From Cellulomonas sp. S1-8 (GTDB lineage Bacteria > Actinomycetota > Actinomycetes > Actinomycetales > Cellulomonadaceae), in contig NZ_CP110806.1 in the NCBI RefSeq assembly GCF_026184235.1, positions 2,046,001 to 2,110,000 of the forward strand: DNA of 64,000 nt. Direction: 5' to 3'. Of the stretch, positions 38,192 to 47,298 are shown in pieces. The notes beneath the pieces were generated by a model, which worked only from the letters and a program-made list of their open reading frames with translations, searched no databases and was not told the DNA's origin. Numbering within the stretch: the first letter of the stretch is position 1; each line of letters starts with the position of its first letter. Both the position numbers and the translations under genes were made by a program.

Positions 38192-39646
38192 ATGTCTGTC
38201 CCGTCGTCGGCCGTCGGCACCGCCCAGATCGGCGTCACCGGGTTGGCCGTGATGGGCCGCAACCTGGCCCGCAACTTCGCCCGGCACGGGTACACCGTCG
38301 CGGTCCACAACCGCACCTTCGCGCGGACGCAGTCGCTGGTCACCGAGCACGGCACCGACGGCACGTTCGTGCCCTCGGAGTCGCTCGAGGACTTCGTCGC
38401 GTCGCTCGCGCGTCCCCGCAAGGTCGTGGTCATGGTCCAGGCAGGCGGGCCGACGGACGCCGTCATCGACGCGCTGGTGCCGCTGCTCGAGGCCGGCGAC
38501 ATCGTCGTCGACGCGGGCAACGCGCACTTCCCGGACACGATCCGCCGCGAGGCGGCGCTGCGGGCCCAGGGCCTGCACTTCGTCGGCACGGGCGTGTCCG
38601 GCGGCGAGGAGGGCGCGCTCAACGGCCCCTCGATCATGCCGGGCGGCACCGCGGAGTCCTACGAGTCGCTCGGCCCGATCCTCGAGGCGATCTCCGCCAA
38701 GGTCGACGGCGTGCCGTGCTGCACGCACGTCGGCCCCGACGGCGCCGGCCACTTCGTCAAGATGGTGCACAACGGCATCGAGTACGCCGACATGCAGCTC
38801 ATCGCCGAGGCGTACGACCTGCTGCGCCAGGGGCTGGGTGCCTCGGCGCCGGAGATCGGCGAGGTCTTCGCCGCGTGGAACACCGGTGACCTCGAGTCGT
38901 ACCTCATCGAGGTCACCGCCGAGGTCCTCGCGCACACCGACGCCGCGACGGGCAGCCCGTTCGTGGACGTGGTCGCCGACGCCGCCGAGCAGAAGGGCAC
39001 CGGTCGCTGGACCGTGCAGAACGCGCTGGACCTGGGGGTGCCGATCACGGGCATCGCCGAGGCGACGTTCGCGCGCGCGCTGTCGGGCTCGGCGCCGCAG
39101 CGCGCCGCGGCCCGGGGCGTCCTGCCGGCCGACACGCTCGAGTGGAACGTGCCGGACCCCGGTGCGTTCATCGAGGACGTGCGCCTCGCGCTGTACGCCT
39201 CCAAGCTCGTCGCGTACTCGCAAGGCTTCGACCAGATCGCCGCGGCGTCCGCGCAGTTCGGCTGGGACATCGACCGGGCGGCCATGGCGCGCATCTGGCG
39301 CGGCGGCTGCATCATCCGCGCCAAGTTCCTCGACCGGATCACGCAGGCGTACGAGCGCGACGCGGCGCTGCCGCTGCTCATCGCGGACCCGTACTTCACG
39401 TCCGCCGTCTCGACCGGGGTCGCGGCCTGGCGCCGGGTCGTCTCGGCCGCGGCGACGCACGGCGTGCCGACGCCCGCGTTCTCCTCCTCGCTCGCGTACT
39501 ACGACGGCGTCCGCGCCGAGCGCCTGCCCGCGAACCTCATCCAGGCGCAGCGCGACTTCTTCGGTGCGCACACGTACCGCCGGACGGACCGCGAGGGCAC
39601 GTTCCACACGGACTGGTCCGCGGACCGCTCCGAGCTCGCGCAGTGA
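38192..39646 (+). CDS. gnd: 6-phosphogluconate dehydrogenase, decarboxylating
   Basis: A 484-residue NADP-dependent enzyme of the oxidative pentose phosphate pathway. GVTGLAVMGRNLARNFARHG (dinucleotide site), VSGGEEGALNGPSIMPGG, catalytic Lys in FVKMVHNGIEYADMQ, and KGTGRWTVQNALDLG are intact. AAGGAG precedes both ATG 38192 and an in-frame GTG at 38189; the former fits family starts. A TAGGCT box at 38086-38091 gives a leader of about 95 bases. The stop overlaps the next gene's GTG, so the ATP-grasp and racemase genes are cotranscribed. Confidence 0.95.
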   Translation: MSVPSSAVGTAQIGVTGLAVMGRNLARNFARHGYTVAVHNRTFARTQSLVTEHGTDGTFVPSESLEDFVASLARPRKVVVMVQAGGPTDAVIDALVPLLEAGDIVVDAGNAHFPDTIRREAALRAQGLHFVGTGVSGGEEGALNGPSIMPGGTAESYESLGPILEAISAKVDGVPCCTHVGPDGAGHFVKMVHNGIEYADMQLIAEAYDLLRQGLGASAPEIGEVFAAWNTGDLESYLIEVTAEVLAHTDAATGSPFVDVVADAAEQKGTGRWTVQNALDLGVPITGIAEATFARALSGSAPQRAAARGVLPADTLEWNVPDPGAFIEDVRLALYASKLVAYSQGFDQIAAASAQFGWDIDRAAMARIWRGGCIIRAKFLDRITQAYERDAALPLLIADPYFTSAVSTGVAAWRRVVSAAATHGVPTPAFSSSLAYYDGVRAERLPANLIQAQRDFFGAHTYRRTDREGTFHTDWSADRSELAQ

Positions 39647-40899
39647 CGCGCCGCACAGGCGCGCAGGTCCCCGTCGCGCGGCTGCAGCCCGTCGTCCTCG
39701 GCGGGGACGTCGGTGCGTACTCGCTCGCGCGGACGTTCCACGAGGCGTACGGCGTGCGCTCGGTCGTGGTCTCGTCGGTCTCGACCGGCCTGGTGCGGCA
39801 CTCGCGCATCCTCGAGAACGTCGTCGAGCCGGGCATCGACGACGGTCCGACCGTGGTGCGCCGGCTGCGCGCCATCGCGGAGCAGCACCCGGGCACGCAC
39901 CGGGTGCTGCTCGGCAGCGCCGACTGGCTCGTGCGCACGATCGTCGAGAACCGCGCGGAGCTCGAGGACCTCTACACGATCCCGTACGTCGACGTCGCGA
40001 CCCTCGACAAGGTGACCGACAAGGTGCTGTTCGGCGAGCTGTGCGTCGAGCTCGGCATCGACCACCCGGCCACGGTCGTGCACGACGTCCAGGCCGGTGG
40101 CACGCCCGACACGTCGGCGCTGCGCTTCCCCGTGATCGCCAAGGCCGCCGACACCGCGGCGTACCACCTGGTCGAGTTCCCGGGGAAGAAGAAGGTCTTC
40201 ACGGTCGCCACGCCCGACGAGCTCGACGACCTGCTCGCGCGCGTGCAGGCGTCCGGCTACGCGGGGCGGTTCGTCGTGCAGGACCTCATCCCGGGCGACG
40301 ACTCCGGCATGCGCATCCTCACGTGCTACAGCGACACCGACGGCACGGTCCGCTTCTCCGGGTTCGGGCACGTGCTGCTCGAGGAGCACACGCCGGGCGC
40401 CCTGGGCAACCCGGCCGGGATCGTCACGGGGCACGACGAGCAGATCGTGGCGCAGGCGGTCCGGCTGCTGGAGCACCTGGGGTGGACCGGCTACGCCAAC
40501 TTCGACCTGAAGTTCGACCCCCGCGACGGGCGCACGGTGTTCTTCGAGCTCAACCCGCGCCTCGGCAGGTCGAACTTCTACCTCACCGCGGGTGGCCGCA
40601 ACACGGCCGAGCTGTACGTCCGCGAGCACGTGCAGGGTCTCGCGCCGCTGCCGCACGGCGCGGCCGACCACCTCACCGAGCCGCACCTGTACACCGTGCT
40701 GCCGCGGTGGCTGCTGCGCCGGTACGTCGCCGACCCCGCGCTGCGCGCCCGCACCCGCGCGCTGGGCCGCGCCGGCCGCGCGACGAACCCGCTGTGGTAC
40801 CGCGCCGAGACGGACCCGCGGCGCCTGGCGTACCTGGCCGTCGCGCAGGCCAACCAGGTGCGCAAGTACCGGCGGCACTACCCCGGAGGCGACGGGTGA
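39643..40899 (+). CDS. ATP-grasp carboxylate-amine ligase, D-aspartate ligase-like
   Basis: A 418-residue ATP-grasp ligase. Its N-terminus PVVLGGDVGAYSLARTFHEAYG, Mg/ATP segment FVVQDLIPGDDSGMR, and C-terminal ANFDLKFDPRDGRTVFFELN with LGRSNFY correspond in order and spacing to the D-aspartate ligase (Asl) that adds D-Asp to the peptidoglycan stem peptide of Enterococcus faecium. A ligase for the D-Asp or D-Glu of an L-Orn cross-bridge is the natural inference. It overlaps gnd and the following racemase by GTGA at each end. Family assignment is firm; substrate is inferred. Confidence 0.8.
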   Translation: MTRRTGAQVPVARLQPVVLGGDVGAYSLARTFHEAYGVRSVVVSSVSTGLVRHSRILENVVEPGIDDGPTVVRRLRAIAEQHPGTHRVLLGSADWLVRTIVENRAELEDLYTIPYVDVATLDKVTDKVLFGELCVELGIDHPATVVHDVQAGGTPDTSALRFPVIAKAADTAAYHLVEFPGKKKVFTVATPDELDDLLARVQASGYAGRFVVQDLIPGDDSGMRILTCYSDTDGTVRFSGFGHVLLEEHTPGALGNPAGIVTGHDEQIVAQAVRLLEHLGWTGYANFDLKFDPRDGRTVFFELNPRLGRSNFYLTAGGRNTAELYVREHVQGLAPLPHGAADHLTEPHLYTVLPRWLLRRYVADPALRARTRALGRAGRATNPLWYRAETDPRRLAYLAVAQANQVRKYRRHYPGGDG

Positions 40900-41633
40900 C
40901 GCAGGGTCCGGCCGCCGGGGCAGCGCCCGACCGGGTCGAGGTCGGGGTCATCGGCGGTGTCGGCCCGGCGGCCACGGTCTGCTTCCTCGACCTCGTCCTG
41001 CGGCACACCGCGGCGGAGCGCGACCAGGACCACGTCGACCTGGTCGTGCTGCAGCACGCCACGATCCCCGACCGCACGGCCTACATCCTCGGGCGCTCGG
41101 ACGCGGACCCCGGCCCCGTGATGGCGGCGGACGCCCGCCGCCTCGAGCGGCTCGGCGTCGGCTTCGTCGTCGTGCCGTGCAACACCGCGCACCACTTCAC
41201 CGACGAGGTCGCGGCAGCCGTCGCCGTGCCGGTGCTGAGCATCGTGGACGAGACGGCGGACGAGGTCGCGGCCCGCCCGGGGGCCTCCCGGGTGGGCGTG
41301 CTCGCGACGAGCGGCACCCTCGCGGCGCACGTCTACCAGCGGGCGTTCGCCGCGCGCGGCCTTCAGACCGTGGTGCCGGACGACGCCGACCAGGACGTCG
41401 TCATGGGCATCATCTACGACCAGGTGAAGGCGGGACGGCCCGCCGACGTCGCCGCGCTGCACGCCGTGGCCGACCGGCTGCGGGCGCGGGGAGCCGACGT
41501 CGTGGTGCTCGGCTGCACGGAGCTGTCCGTCGTCGCGGCGGCGCACGACCTGCTGGCCGACGACCGGTACGTCGACTCGCTCGACGTGCTCGCGCGCCGC
41601 ACCGTCGAGCGCGCGGGGTACCCGCTGCGCTGA
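40896..41633 (+). CDS. Aspartate/glutamate racemase family protein
   Basis: A 245-residue PLP-independent racemase. Two catalytic cysteines are in VVPCNTAHHFTDEV and VVLGCTELSVV; VGVIGGVGPAATVCFLDLVL opens the first subdomain. These enzymes interconvert L- and D-Asp (or Glu). The position immediately after the D-aspartate-ligase-like gene (GTGA overlap, GGAGG site) suggests it supplies D-Asp to that ligase, as the racemase next to Asl does in enterococci. It is distinct from MurI. Confidence 0.87.
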   Translation: MTQGPAAGAAPDRVEVGVIGGVGPAATVCFLDLVLRHTAAERDQDHVDLVVLQHATIPDRTAYILGRSDADPGPVMAADARRLERLGVGFVVVPCNTAHHFTDEVAAAVAVPVLSIVDETADEVAARPGASRVGVLATSGTLAAHVYQRAFAARGLQTVVPDDADQDVVMGIIYDQVKAGRPADVAALHAVADRLRARGADVVVLGCTELSVVAAAHDLLADDRYVDSLDVLARRTVERAGYPLR

Positions 41634-41650
41634 GGTACCGGTCGGCCGGC

Positions 41651-42136
41651 TCAGCCGAGCTCGCTGGTCCCCGAGTACAGGTGCAGCACCGGGACCTGCA
41701 GCTCCTCGCGCGCACGGGACGCCCAGTCGGTGTGGAACGTGTCCGCGACCATGTGCGGGTAGGTCACCACGACGACCTCGCGCACACCGCCGCCGGCGAC
41801 CGCGCCGTGCAGCGCGGGCAGCGGGTCGTCCTCGGTGACGACGCCCGTCGCGTCGCGGCCCACCGCGGCGAACGCGGCGACGCTGCCGGAGATCTGCTCG
41901 GCCGCGGTCCGGCGCGCCTGCGTGCGGCTCGGCTCGTGGCCGGTGGCCCGGTCCCAGGCCTCGCGCAGCTCTCCCATGCTCAGCGCGTCGACGATCCACG
42001 GGATCAGCGGGCGGTCGGTGTCGGCGGGCACGAGCACCTGGTAGGCCAGCGACTCGTCGGGGTGCAGCCCCACGATGTGCTGGACGTCGGACTCGGCCAG
42101 GGTGTCCTCGGTGAGGACGAGGATGGTGTCGGTCAC
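41651..42136 (-). CDS. Hypothetical protein, universal-stress-like Rossmann fold
   Basis: A 161-residue soluble protein. The pattern DTILVLTEDTLAESD, AAFAAVGRDATGVVTEDDPL, VREVVVVTYPHMVADTFHTDWA and ELQVPVLHLY gives alternating strands and helices as in UspA-type folds, though the G-2xG-9xG(S/T) ATP loop is absent. Not assigned to a family with confidence. It overlaps the pyrimidine reductase by four bases (ATGA), so the two form an operon. Confidence 0.7.
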   Translation of the reverse strand: MTDTILVLTEDTLAESDVQHIVGLHPDESLAYQVLVPADTDRPLIPWIVDALSMGELREAWDRATGHEPSRTQARRTAAEQISGSVAAFAAVGRDATGVVTEDDPLPALHGAVAGGGVREVVVVTYPHMVADTFHTDWASRAREELQVPVLHLYSGTSELG

Positions 42137-42936
42137 GTCCCCGAGCCTACGGGTGCGCGGCCGACGGGTGCGCGCAGGTCCCAGCAGGCCAGCAGCGTGT
42201 CGTCGGACGCGTGCAGGAGGTGGCGCAGGCGTGCGGCGCGCGGGGGAGCGAGGCCCGCGGCGCTCGTCACGGGACGCGGTGCGTCGCCGGCGAGCAGCAC
42301 CGGGCCGGTCGTCAGGAACAGCTCGTCGACGACGCCGGCGGCCAGCAGGTCGGCCAGCAGGTGGGGGCCGCCCTCGGCGAGCACGTGGCGCAGGCCACGC
42401 GCGGCCAGTGCGGCGACGGCCGCGCCCAGGTCGGGGGAGTCCGGGTCGTCGGTCCCCGGCACGACGACGAGGCGCTCGGGGCCGACCGCGTCCCGGGCCC
42501 GGTCCGCGCCCGCGGCCCCGGTGACCACGAGCGGCGGCCGCGCACCGGTGAGCAGGTCGGCCGGGACGTCGCCGCGCCGCGTGACGACCGCCAGCTCGAT
42601 CCGCGGGTCCAGGCCCGCCGCCGCGCGCGCGTCGCGCAGGTGCGGTGCGACGGGGAGCTCGCGGTAGCCCTCGGCCCGCACGGTGCCGGCGCCGACGAGC
42701 ACGACGTCGGCCAGCGCGCGCAGCACCGCGAACACGCGACGGTCGGCCGCGGTGCCGAGGGACCCGGACCGGCCGTCCCCGCCCGTCGCGGCGCCGTCGA
42801 TGCTCGCGACCATGTTCGCCCGCACGTGCGGTCCGGTGCGCTCGCGCTGCAGCAGCGCGACCAGGTCGGCCTCACCCGGGCGCTCGGGGAGCCGACGGCC
42901 GGGGCCGGGGACCAGGAGGTCGAGGTCGGCGTCCAC
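42133..42936 (-). CDS. Pyrimidine reductase family protein (RibD C-terminal domain)
   Basis: A 267-residue RibD_C/DHFR-like protein. VRANMVASIDGAAT is the family start, VLVGAGTVRAEGYRELPV the NADPH region, and VLAEGGPHLLADLLAAGVVDELFLT the C-terminal hallmark. It would reduce a ribosylated pyrimidine (riboflavin-type) or a related compound with NADPH; the real substrate in this subgroup is unknown. A TAGCCT box (42943-42948) six bases upstream of the GTG overlaps the stop codon of cysG. Confidence 0.87.
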   Translation of the reverse strand: MDADLDLLVPGPGRRLPERPGEADLVALLQRERTGPHVRANMVASIDGAATGGDGRSGSLGTAADRRVFAVLRALADVVLVGAGTVRAEGYRELPVAPHLRDARAAAGLDPRIELAVVTRRGDVPADLLTGARPPLVVTGAAGADRARDAVGPERLVVVPGTDDPDSPDLGAAVAALAARGLRHVLAEGGPHLLADLLAAGVVDELFLTTGPVLLAGDAPRPVTSAAGLAPPRAARLRHLLHASDDTLLACWDLRAPVGRAPVGSGT

Positions 42937-42945
42937 GGGCCCAGG

Positions 42946-44178
42946 CTAGGGCGCGTCGGGCGCGCGGGTCGCGGCGACCCGGTGGTCACCCAGCGTCGCC
43001 GCGAGCGACGCGACGTGCCCCACGACGATCACGGCCGGGTTGCGCACGCCGACCTCGCGGGCACGGGCCGCGATGTCCGCGACCGAGCCGACCGTCGTGC
43101 GCTGCGTCGTCAGGGTGCCGTCCTCGACGACCGCGACGGGCGTGGCCGGGTCGAGCCCGTGGGACGCCAGCAGGTCCATGTGCTCGCCCAGCCGGCCGAC
43201 GCCCATGAGCAGGACGAGGGTGCCCCGCAGGCGGGCCAGCGTCTCCCAGTCGGTGTCCGCGTCGTGGGCCGACACGATCGTCACCTGGCGGGCGACGTCC
43301 CGGTGGGTGACCGGGATCCCGGCGGCGCCCGGCACGCCGATCGCGCTGGTGACGCCGGGTACGACGTCGACGGCGACGCCCGCCGCGAGGCACGCGGCGA
43401 GCTCCTCCCCGCCGCGGCCCAGCACGAACGGGTCCCCGCCCTTGAGGCGGACGACCCGCTGGCCCGCGCGGGCGCGCTCGACCAGCAGACGGTTGATCTC
43501 GGTCTGCGTCAGGGTGTGCGCGTGCGGCGCCTTGCCGGCCTCGACGACCTCGACGTCGTCCTCGAGCTCGTCCAGCAGCGCGCGCGGCGCGAGACGGTCC
43601 ACGACGACGACGTCCGCCTCGGCGAGAGCACGCCGCCCACGGGTCGTGATGAGGCCCGGGTCGCCGGGCCCGCCGCCCACGAGCGTGACGTGCCCCGGGC
43701 CGGGCCGGTGCCGGCGCAGCGGCAGCGCGCCGGTGTCGAGCTGCACCTGGATCGCCGCGCGCAGGGCGACGGCCCGGCGGGGGTCGCCGCCCGCGCTGAC
43801 GGCCACCGTGACATCGCCCGCGCGGGCGACGGCGGGGGTCCAGGCCGTCGAGGCGGACGCGTCGTCGGCCCGCACGCACCACGTGCGCGCGGCGTCGGCG
43901 TCGGCCGCGACCGCGTCGTCGGTGCGCCGCTCACCGGTCGCGGTGTGCACCAGCCACGCGCCGTCGAGGTCGCCCGTCGCGTACTCCCGCGCGTCCCACG
44001 TGACGGCGCCGGACGCGGCGAGGTCTGCGAGGTCCTCGCACAGCGCCGGCGCGACGACGTGCACGGTCGCGCCGTCGGCGAGGAGCCCGTGCGCGCGGCG
44101 CGCGGCGACGGGACCACCACCCACCACGACGACCCGGCGGCCCGTCAGGTCGAGCAGCAGCGGGTGACGGGGACTCAT
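42946..44178 (-). CDS. cysG: Siroheme synthase-like protein: precorrin-2 dehydrogenase domain plus uroporphyrinogen-III C-methyltransferase
   Basis: A 410-residue fusion. N-terminal NAD(P)-binding domain (about 1-150; LTGRRVVVVGGGPVAARRAHGLL) oxidises precorrin-2 and may add iron; C-terminal SAM methyltransferase (about 165-405; VTLVGGGPGDPGLITTRGRRAL, RLKGGDPFVLGRGGEE) makes precorrin-2. It supplies siroheme to the sulfite reductase encoded upstream. The start overlaps the cysN stop (ATGA), so this is the last gene of the sulfate operon. Confidence 0.92.
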   Translation of the reverse strand: MSPRHPLLLDLTGRRVVVVGGGPVAARRAHGLLADGATVHVVAPALCEDLADLAASGAVTWDAREYATGDLDGAWLVHTATGERRTDDAVAADADAARTWCVRADDASASTAWTPAVARAGDVTVAVSAGGDPRRAVALRAAIQVQLDTGALPLRRHRPGPGHVTLVGGGPGDPGLITTRGRRALAEADVVVVDRLAPRALLDELEDDVEVVEAGKAPHAHTLTQTEINRLLVERARAGQRVVRLKGGDPFVLGRGGEELAACLAAGVAVDVVPGVTSAIGVPGAAGIPVTHRDVARQVTIVSAHDADTDWETLARLRGTLVLLMGVGRLGEHMDLLASHGLDPATPVAVVEDGTLTTQRTTVGSVADIAARAREVGVRNPAVIVVGHVASLAATLGDHRVAATRAPDAP

Positions 44179-45638
44179 ATCCCCGCCCCGGCGAGCCAGT
44201 CGTCGTCGCGCTCGTCGGCGCGCACCGGCACCAGGCGGTCCAGCAGCGTCGGACCGATCAGGCCGGCGGCCAGCGTGCTGCCGTCGGCCGGGTCGACCAC
44301 GAGGAACCCGCCCGTGCGGCGGTGCGTCGCGTAGTCGTCGAGCACGACGGGCTCGGCCAGGCGCAGCCGCACCCGACCGATCGCGTTGAGCCCGAGGGAG
44401 CGCGGCGCCGCCTCGGTGGACGTGTCCGTCGCGTCGATCGTGTGCAGCGTGTCGACCGGGTCCCACTGCTCGACGGTCAGGGTGTCGACGTCCAGGCGGG
44501 CGTCGACCTCGCGGAGCAGCCCGCGGACCGTCCGCGTCCCGACGCGCACCAGCACGCGGGCGCCCGGCACCGAGCGGCGCTCGGTCAGCCAGCAGACCGT
44601 CCCGACGAGGTCCTGCCCCGTCGCGACCTGCTCGGCGGCCGGCACCAGGACGTCGCCCCGCGCCACGTCGAGGTCGTCGGCGAGCCGCACGGTCACCGAC
44701 CGCGGCGCGTCGGCCGCGTCGAGCGGACCGTCGAACGTGTCCAGGCCCACGACGCGGCTCGTCCGGCCGGACGGCAGCACGCGCAGCTCGTCGCCCACGC
44801 GCACCACGCCCGAGGCGACCTTGCCCGCGTACCCGCGGTAGTCGGGGTGCTCGGGCGTGCGCGGACGGATGACGTACTGCACGGGCAGGCGCAGCGGCTC
44901 GGTCGACGCGTCGCGCGCCACCGGCACGCTCTCGAGCAGCTCGAGCAGGGTCGGGCCGTCGTACCAGGGGGTGCGCACGGAGCGGTCCACGACGTTGTCG
45001 CCGTCGAGCGCCGACAGCGGCACGGCGTGCACGGCCGGCAGGCCCAGCACCCGGGCGTAGTCGGCGAACTGCGCCGAGATCGACCGGAAGGTCGCCTCGT
45101 CGAACCCGATCAGGTCCATCTTGTTGACGGCCAGGACGACGTGCGGCACACCCAGCAGCGCGGTGAGCGCGGCGTGCCGCCGGGTCTGCTCGAGGACTCC
45201 CTTGCGCGCGTCGACCAGCACGATCGCGAGCTCCGCGGTCGACGCGCCGGTGACCATGTTGCGCGTGTACTGCACGTGCCCGGGGGTGTCGGCCAGCACG
45301 AACGCGCGGCGCGCGGTGGAGAAGTACCGGTACGCGACGTCGATCGTGATGCCCTGCTCGCGCTCGGCGCGCAGGCCGTCGGTGAGCAGCGCCAGGTCGA
45401 CGGCGCCGCCCTCGCCGCCGCGCGCGGCGGTCGCGCGCTCGACGGCGGAGAGCTGGTCGGCGAGGACCGACTTCGTGTCGTAGAGCAGCCGGCCGATGAG
45501 CGTGCTCTTGCCGTCGTCGACGGACCCCGCGGTCGCCAGGCGCAGCAGGTCGCGCTGCGCGTGGTCGTCGGCCCCGGCGGCGGCGCCGTCGAGCGACGGT
45601 GCGGGCCGGGTGAGGCCGGCGGTGGCGTGCGTGCCCAT
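44175..45638 (-). CDS. cysN: Sulfate adenylyltransferase subunit 1 (GTPase)
   Basis: A 487-residue EF-Tu-like GTPase that drives APS formation from sulfate and ATP with CysD. G1 GSVDDGKSTLIGRLL, G2 RAEREQGITIDVAYRYF, G3 DTPGHVQYT, G4 NKMD and G5 region are present, with two beta-barrel domains from about residue 230. There is no APS-kinase (CysC) fusion. The ATG shares one base with the cysD stop. Confidence 0.95.
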   Translation of the reverse strand: MGTHATAGLTRPAPSLDGAAAGADDHAQRDLLRLATAGSVDDGKSTLIGRLLYDTKSVLADQLSAVERATAARGGEGGAVDLALLTDGLRAEREQGITIDVAYRYFSTARRAFVLADTPGHVQYTRNMVTGASTAELAIVLVDARKGVLEQTRRHAALTALLGVPHVVLAVNKMDLIGFDEATFRSISAQFADYARVLGLPAVHAVPLSALDGDNVVDRSVRTPWYDGPTLLELLESVPVARDASTEPLRLPVQYVIRPRTPEHPDYRGYAGKVASGVVRVGDELRVLPSGRTSRVVGLDTFDGPLDAADAPRSVTVRLADDLDVARGDVLVPAAEQVATGQDLVGTVCWLTERRSVPGARVLVRVGTRTVRGLLREVDARLDVDTLTVEQWDPVDTLHTIDATDTSTEAAPRSLGLNAIGRVRLRLAEPVVLDDYATHRRTGGFLVVDPADGSTLAAGLIGPTLLDRLVPVRADERDDDWLAGAGI

Positions 45639-46582
45639 CAGAAGTACCCCTCGCGCTTGCGATCCTCCATGGCGGCCTCGGAGGCCCGGTCGTCGGCGCG
45701 GGTCGCACCACGCTCGGTGAGCCGGCTGGCGGCCACCTCGGCGATGACGTCCGCGACGTCGGCGGCCGTCGAGTCGACGGCCCCCGTGCAGCTCATGTCG
45801 CCGACCGTCCGGTAGCGCACGTGCCGACGCTCGACCGTCTCGTCGGCGCGCGGCCCGCCCCAGGTGCCGGCCGTGAGCCACATGCCGTCGCGGGCGAACA
45901 CGTCCCGATCGTGCGTGAAGTAGATGTCCGGCAGCTCGATGCCCTCGCGCTCGATGTACCGCCACACGTCGAGCTCGGTCCAGTTCGACAGCGGGAAGAC
46001 GCGGACGTGCTCACCGGGCTTGTGGCGGCCGTTGTACAGGTCCCACAGCTCGGGTCGCTGCCGGCGCGGGTCCCACTGCCCGAACTCGTCGCGCAGCGAG
46101 AACATCCGCTCCTTGGCCCGCGCCTTCTCCTCGTCGCGGCGTCCGCCGCCGAACACCGCGTCGAACCGGTGCGCCGTGATGCCGTCGAGCAGCGGCACGG
46201 TCTGCAGCGGGTTGCGGGAGCCGCCGGGGCGCTCGACGACGCGCCCGTCGTCGATCGCGTCCTGCACGCTGGCCACGACGAGCCGCAGGCCCAGGTCCGC
46301 GACCGTGCGGTCGCGGTACGCGATGACCTCGGGGAAGTTGTGCCCCGTGTCCACGTGCATGACCGGGAACGGCACGGGCGCCGGCCAGAACGCCTTGCGC
46401 GCCAGGTGCAGCATCACGATCGAGTCCTTGCCGCCGGAGAACAGCAGCACGGGACGCTCGAACTCGCCGGCGACCTCGCGCATCACGTGGATGCCCTCGG
46501 ACTCGAGCGCGTCGAGCTGGGTGAGCCGTCCCGCGGCGCCGGGGTCGGCGGTCGTGGTGTCGGTGGGGAACGTCGTCGTCAT
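45638..46582 (-). CDS. cysD: Sulfate adenylyltransferase subunit 2
   Basis: A 314-residue PP-loop enzyme that adenylates sulfate. LLFSGGKDSIVMLHLARKAF is the PP-loop, MHVDTGHNFPEVIAYRD follows, FGGGRRDEEKARAKER and FPLSNWTELDVWRYI are family runs, and DMSCTGAVDS is the C-terminal mark. ATGA overlap with cysH. ATG at 46582 chosen on the overlap; an upstream ATG in frame would extend into cysH. Confidence 0.95.
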   Translation of the reverse strand: MTTTFPTDTTTADPGAAGRLTQLDALESEGIHVMREVAGEFERPVLLFSGGKDSIVMLHLARKAFWPAPVPFPVMHVDTGHNFPEVIAYRDRTVADLGLRLVVASVQDAIDDGRVVERPGGSRNPLQTVPLLDGITAHRFDAVFGGGRRDEEKARAKERMFSLRDEFGQWDPRRQRPELWDLYNGRHKPGEHVRVFPLSNWTELDVWRYIEREGIELPDIYFTHDRDVFARDGMWLTAGTWGGPRADETVERRHVRYRTVGDMSCTGAVDSTAADVADVIAEVAASRLTERGATRADDRASEAAMEDRKREGYF

Positions 46583-47298
46583 GTGTGCAGCCCGCATTCC
46601 GTCTTGTTCGTGCCTGCCCAGCGCCCTGCTCGGGCGTCCTCGCCCGGTGCCACCGCCCGCGTGCACGGCGCGCAGCCGATCGACGCGTACCCGAGCTCGC
46701 GCAGCGGGTTGAGCACCACGTGGTGCGCGGTGACGTACGCGTCGACGTCGTCCTGGGTCCAGGTGGCCAGGGGGTTGAGCTTGACCTTGGACCGCTTGGC
46801 GTCCCACTGGACGACCGCGATGTCCGTGCGCGTCGGGGCGTCCTCGCGGCGCATGCCCGTGACCCACGCCGTGTACGGCGCGAGCCCCCGCTCGAGCGGC
46901 TCGACCTTGCGCAGCGCGCAGCACAGGTTCGGGTCGCGGTCGTGCAGCCGGGGGCCGTGCTCGGCGTCCTGCTCGGCGACGGTGCGCAGCGGCAGGACCG
47001 TCCGCAGCCGCACGTCGCTGAAGTCGGCGTAGTAGTCGCGCGTCCCGATGGTCTCGGCGAAGTGGTACCCGGTGTCGAGGAAGATCACGTCGATGCCGGG
47101 TGCCGCGCGTGCGGCGACGTCGACCAGCACCTCGTCGCCCATCGACGACGCGAGCACCAGGTCGTCACCGAAGACGTCGCGCGCCCAGCGCAGCACGTCG
47201 GACGGGTGCGCGCCCTCGAGGTCGCGGCCGGCCTGCTCGGCCAGCGCGCGCAGCTCGTCGGGGGACAGGTCGGTCACGGGGCGGGTCGCGGTGCTCAT
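46579..47298 (-). CDS. cysH: Phosphoadenylyl/adenylyl-sulfate reductase (APS-reductase type)
   Basis: A 239-residue thioredoxin-dependent enzyme reducing activated sulfate to sulfite. FLDTGYHFAETI and TWTQDDVDAY match the family. Two cysteine pairs, LCCALRKVEPL and GCAPCTRAV, would bind a [4Fe-4S] cluster, a feature of APS reductases (APS, not PAPS, as substrate); the absence of cysC in the operon agrees. The catalytic Cys is in TECGLHT at the C-terminus. ATGA overlaps at both ends. Confidence 0.94.
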   Translation of the reverse strand: MSTATRPVTDLSPDELRALAEQAGRDLEGAHPSDVLRWARDVFGDDLVLASSMGDEVLVDVAARAAPGIDVIFLDTGYHFAETIGTRDYYADFSDVRLRTVLPLRTVAEQDAEHGPRLHDRDPNLCCALRKVEPLERGLAPYTAWVTGMRREDAPTRTDIAVVQWDAKRSKVKLNPLATWTQDDVDAYVTAHHVVLNPLRELGYASIGCAPCTRAVAPGEDARAGRWAGTNKTECGLHT

